DNA of 64,000 nt, from NCBI GenBank assembly GCA_016342325.1, contig JAEINR010000004.1:1-64000 (forward strand), written 5' to 3'. The notes under the pieces are model-generated. The model did no database searches, was not told the origin of the DNA, and saw nothing but the letters and a program-made list of their open reading frames with translations. Source of the stretch: Desulfobacterium sp. (GTDB lineage: Bacteria; Desulfobacterota; Desulfobacteria; Desulfobacterales; Desulfobacteraceae). Shown here in pieces: positions 61,576-64,000 of this stretch (positions are counted from its first letter, which is position 1; the number at the start of each line of letters is the position of its first letter). Made by a program: the position numbers and the translations under genes.

Positions 61576-63696
61576 ATGAGACTGAGACTGATCATTCTGG
61601 TTCTTGCCCTTCTTGCCTTTCTCTCGGCCTCCACAGGGGGCTGGCTCTACTACTATTCCCTGAAGCAGAGCGCCTTCCATGATGCGGAAAATTATGCCAA
61701 AACACGGAGCGAGCTTCTCCAGCGGCAGCTCAACCTTTTCCTGTCCGAGCACATCCGGCCGGTCAGGGCCCTGGCCGGGCTGAAGGAGTTGCGGATGGTC
61801 CTTGAAAAGAGCGATCGCCAATCCATGGCCCAGGTCAACGCCATCCTGGACAACTTTGCCCTTTCCCTGGACCTTGACGCCTGCTATCTCATGGACCGCC
61901 ACGGGATAACCGTGGCAAGCTCAAACCGGAACAAGCCCCGCAGCTTCGTGGGCCAAGATTTCTCCTTTCGTCCCTATTTCAAGAAGGCGATCCTCGGCCG
62001 CTCTGCCACCTACCTTGCCCTTGGCACCACCTCCAACCGGCGGGGGGTCTACTACAGCCATCCGGTCTATGAAAAGACGGGGGGCTCCATCCTGGGGGTT
62101 GCCGTGATAAAAACCTCGGTGGAGCTTGCCGAGTCCAAGCTCTTCACCGAATCCGAGGAGGTGCTCCTGGTGACGGATCCCAATGGAATGGTTTTTGTCT
62201 CCAACCGGGAGGACCTGCGGTTTAATTTTCTGTGGCAGCTGGATCCGGCAAAGATCGAGGAGATCAAGGGAACCAAACAGTTTGGCAACGGTCCCTGGCC
62301 CTGGGCCGGCTTTCAACGCCAGGAGAACGGTAACGTCAAGGACCGGGCCGGCACCGACTATCTCTTCTCCGCCCTGGAACTGGACAGCCATCCTGGATGG
62401 AAGATCATCCACCTCAGTGATTTAAGGGAGATTGCAAAGCACCTTGCCGACCCGTTCATGAAGGTGGCCGGCAAGGTGATCCTCATTGTCTCGATTTTGA
62501 TCGGTATCTCGGTGCTCATACTCTACAACATGGCGCTCAAGGAGATCCTGAGGCGGAAAACCGCTGAAAAGGAACTGCGGTTAAGCGAAGAGCGGTACCG
62601 GGATATCTACCACAAGACACCGGTGATGCTCCACTCCATCGATACCACCGGGAAAATCATCCGGGTGAGCGACTACTGGCTCGAAAAAATGGGGTACACC
62701 CGGGATGAGGTTATCGGCCGGGACCTCACCGGCTTCTACTCCGCGGCGTCCCGGCGCTATGCCGAGACGATTATTTTGCCTAAATTCTTCAGGACCGGGG
62801 TGTGTACGGATGTCCCCTACACCTATGTGAAGAAGAACAAGCAGACCATTGACACCCTTCTTTCCTGCTATGGCGTGAGGGATGAGCGCAACCGGGTGGT
62901 GCGCTCCCTTGCCGTGAGCGTGGATGTCACGGAAAAGAACCAGGTCCAGAAAGCCCTTGAAAAGGCGACCCAAAAGCTATCCACCTACTCCATGGATCTT
63001 GAGCGCCGGGTGGAAAAGCGGACCGTTGAACTGAAAAAGGCGGAGGAGAAGCTTAGAAGGCTCTCAGGAAGGATCATGGAGGCCCACGAGATTGAGCGGG
63101 GGGCGCTTGCAAGGGAACTCCACGACCATCTGGGACAAGTGCTGACGGCCCTTCGCATGGATGCCGTATGGATCGGGAACTTCCTTGCCAAAAGGGATGA
63201 AGATGCCGCTGTACGGGCCGACCGGATCTGTTCCCTGATCGACGACACCATCGGCGATGTCAGGGAGATGGCCTTCAGGCTCCGGCCCGGGGTGCTGGAC
63301 GACCTGGGACTTGAGGAGGCCCTGGAGTCGTTGACCGGGGATTTTGAAAAGCGATCGGAGATCACCTGTCTGTTCCAGAGCACCGCCATTCCGCCCATGG
63401 ATGATACCCTTGCCACTGCCCTTTACAGGATCGCCCAGGAAGCGTTGACCAATGCCATGCGCCATTCAAGCGCCTCCGTGGTGGGGGTGGCGCTGGCCAT
63501 GGAGGCAGGCAGACTTGTGCTGACAATAAAGGACAATGGAACCGGCTTTGCCTTTGACGACATTAATGAAGCCTCGGGGTTTGGGCTGGCAGGCATGCAG
63601 GAGAGGGCGACCCTGGCCGGGGGATCCCTTGATATTTCATCGAAACAAGGCTGGGGAACCCAGGTGTGCTGCAGGGTTCAAATGGGGGACGCATAG
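61576..63696 (+). CDS. Sensor histidine kinase: Cache-type periplasmic domain, PAS, HisKA_3/HATPase (NarX-like)
   Basis: IERGALARELHDHLGQVLTALRMDAVWIG; RIAQEALTNAMRHSSA; ASGFGLAGMQERATLAGGSLDI. Confidence 0.93.
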   Translation: MRLRLIILVLALLAFLSASTGGWLYYYSLKQSAFHDAENYAKTRSELLQRQLNLFLSEHIRPVRALAGLKELRMVLEKSDRQSMAQVNAILDNFALSLDLDACYLMDRHGITVASSNRNKPRSFVGQDFSFRPYFKKAILGRSATYLALGTTSNRRGVYYSHPVYEKTGGSILGVAVIKTSVELAESKLFTESEEVLLVTDPNGMVFVSNREDLRFNFLWQLDPAKIEEIKGTKQFGNGPWPWAGFQRQENGNVKDRAGTDYLFSALELDSHPGWKIIHLSDLREIAKHLADPFMKVAGKVILIVSILIGISVLILYNMALKEILRRKTAEKELRLSEERYRDIYHKTPVMLHSIDTTGKIIRVSDYWLEKMGYTRDEVIGRDLTGFYSAASRRYAETIILPKFFRTGVCTDVPYTYVKKNKQTIDTLLSCYGVRDERNRVVRSLAVSVDVTEKNQVQKALEKATQKLSTYSMDLERRVEKRTVELKKAEEKLRRLSGRIMEAHEIERGALARELHDHLGQVLTALRMDAVWIGNFLAKRDEDAAVRADRICSLIDDTIGDVREMAFRLRPGVLDDLGLEEALESLTGDFEKRSEITCLFQSTAIPPMDDTLATALYRIAQEALTNAMRHSSASVVGVALAMEAGRLVLTIKDNGTGFAFDDINEASGFGLAGMQERATLAGGSLDISSKQGWGTQVCCRVQMGDA

Positions 63697-63848
63697 ATGG
63701 TGACACTTGAATGGTTTTGTCGATCATGGTTTTCAGATCAAACTCGAGTTCTAATGGGGGACGTATATATAAATGTTTACACTCGAATGGAGTGTCCTGC
63801 CGGTTTTAATGAAAACAGGCTCAATTCATATGCGAGGAATTATAAATC

Positions 63849-64000
63849 ATGATTAGGGTGTTGCTTGCGGATGACCACAAAATCGTTAGGGAGGGGTTGA
63901 GGCGCATCATTGAAGAGAGCGGAGAGATGGTGGTGGTGGCCGAGGCCGAAGACGGGAACCAGGCCATTGAGAGGGCCCTTGATACCACGGCCCATGTGGC
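63849..64000 (+). CDS. NarL/LuxR-type response regulator, N-terminal part (truncated by window end)
   Basis: MIRVLLADDHKIVREGLRRIIEESGEMVVVAEAEDGNQAIERALDTTAHV; paired with upstream HisKA_3 kinase. Confidence 0.85.
   Translation, partial: MIRVLLADDHKIVREGLRRIIEESGEMVVVAEAEDGNQAIERALDTTAHV

Overview
This 64 kb window looks like chromosomal DNA of a Desulfobacteraceae-type sulfate reducer; that assignment is inferred from gene content only. Most of it is ordinary housekeeping and signalling: ychF, two identical tandem initiator tRNAs, rfaE1-like kinase, thrH-like, hom, purM, tsaD, nagZ-like, a class II aldolase, an Fe-alcohol dehydrogenase, an acyl-CoA ligase, acnA and several sensor kinases. 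A formate dehydrogenase locus (27.9-34.0 kb) has an in-frame TGA that reads as selenocysteine, followed by FdhE-, FmdE- and ModE-like genes. The main feature is a ~19.7 kb pfa-type polyunsaturated fatty acid / secondary lipid synthase cluster (40.3-59.9 kb): PfaA with four ACPs, PfaB, PfaC with an embedded AT, PfaD and a hotdog thioesterase. Other points for follow-up: a divergent DisA_N/diadenylate cyclase-like protein with an ATGA overlap to a His-rich protein; a toxin-antitoxin module bracketed by a duplicated 3' end of the thioesterase gene; several families of dispersed palindromes and intergenic repeats; a possible three-way-junction element at the molybdenum/formate locus; and two apparent gene remnants. 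All calls come from reading the sequence and the supplied ORFs. No database search was run.
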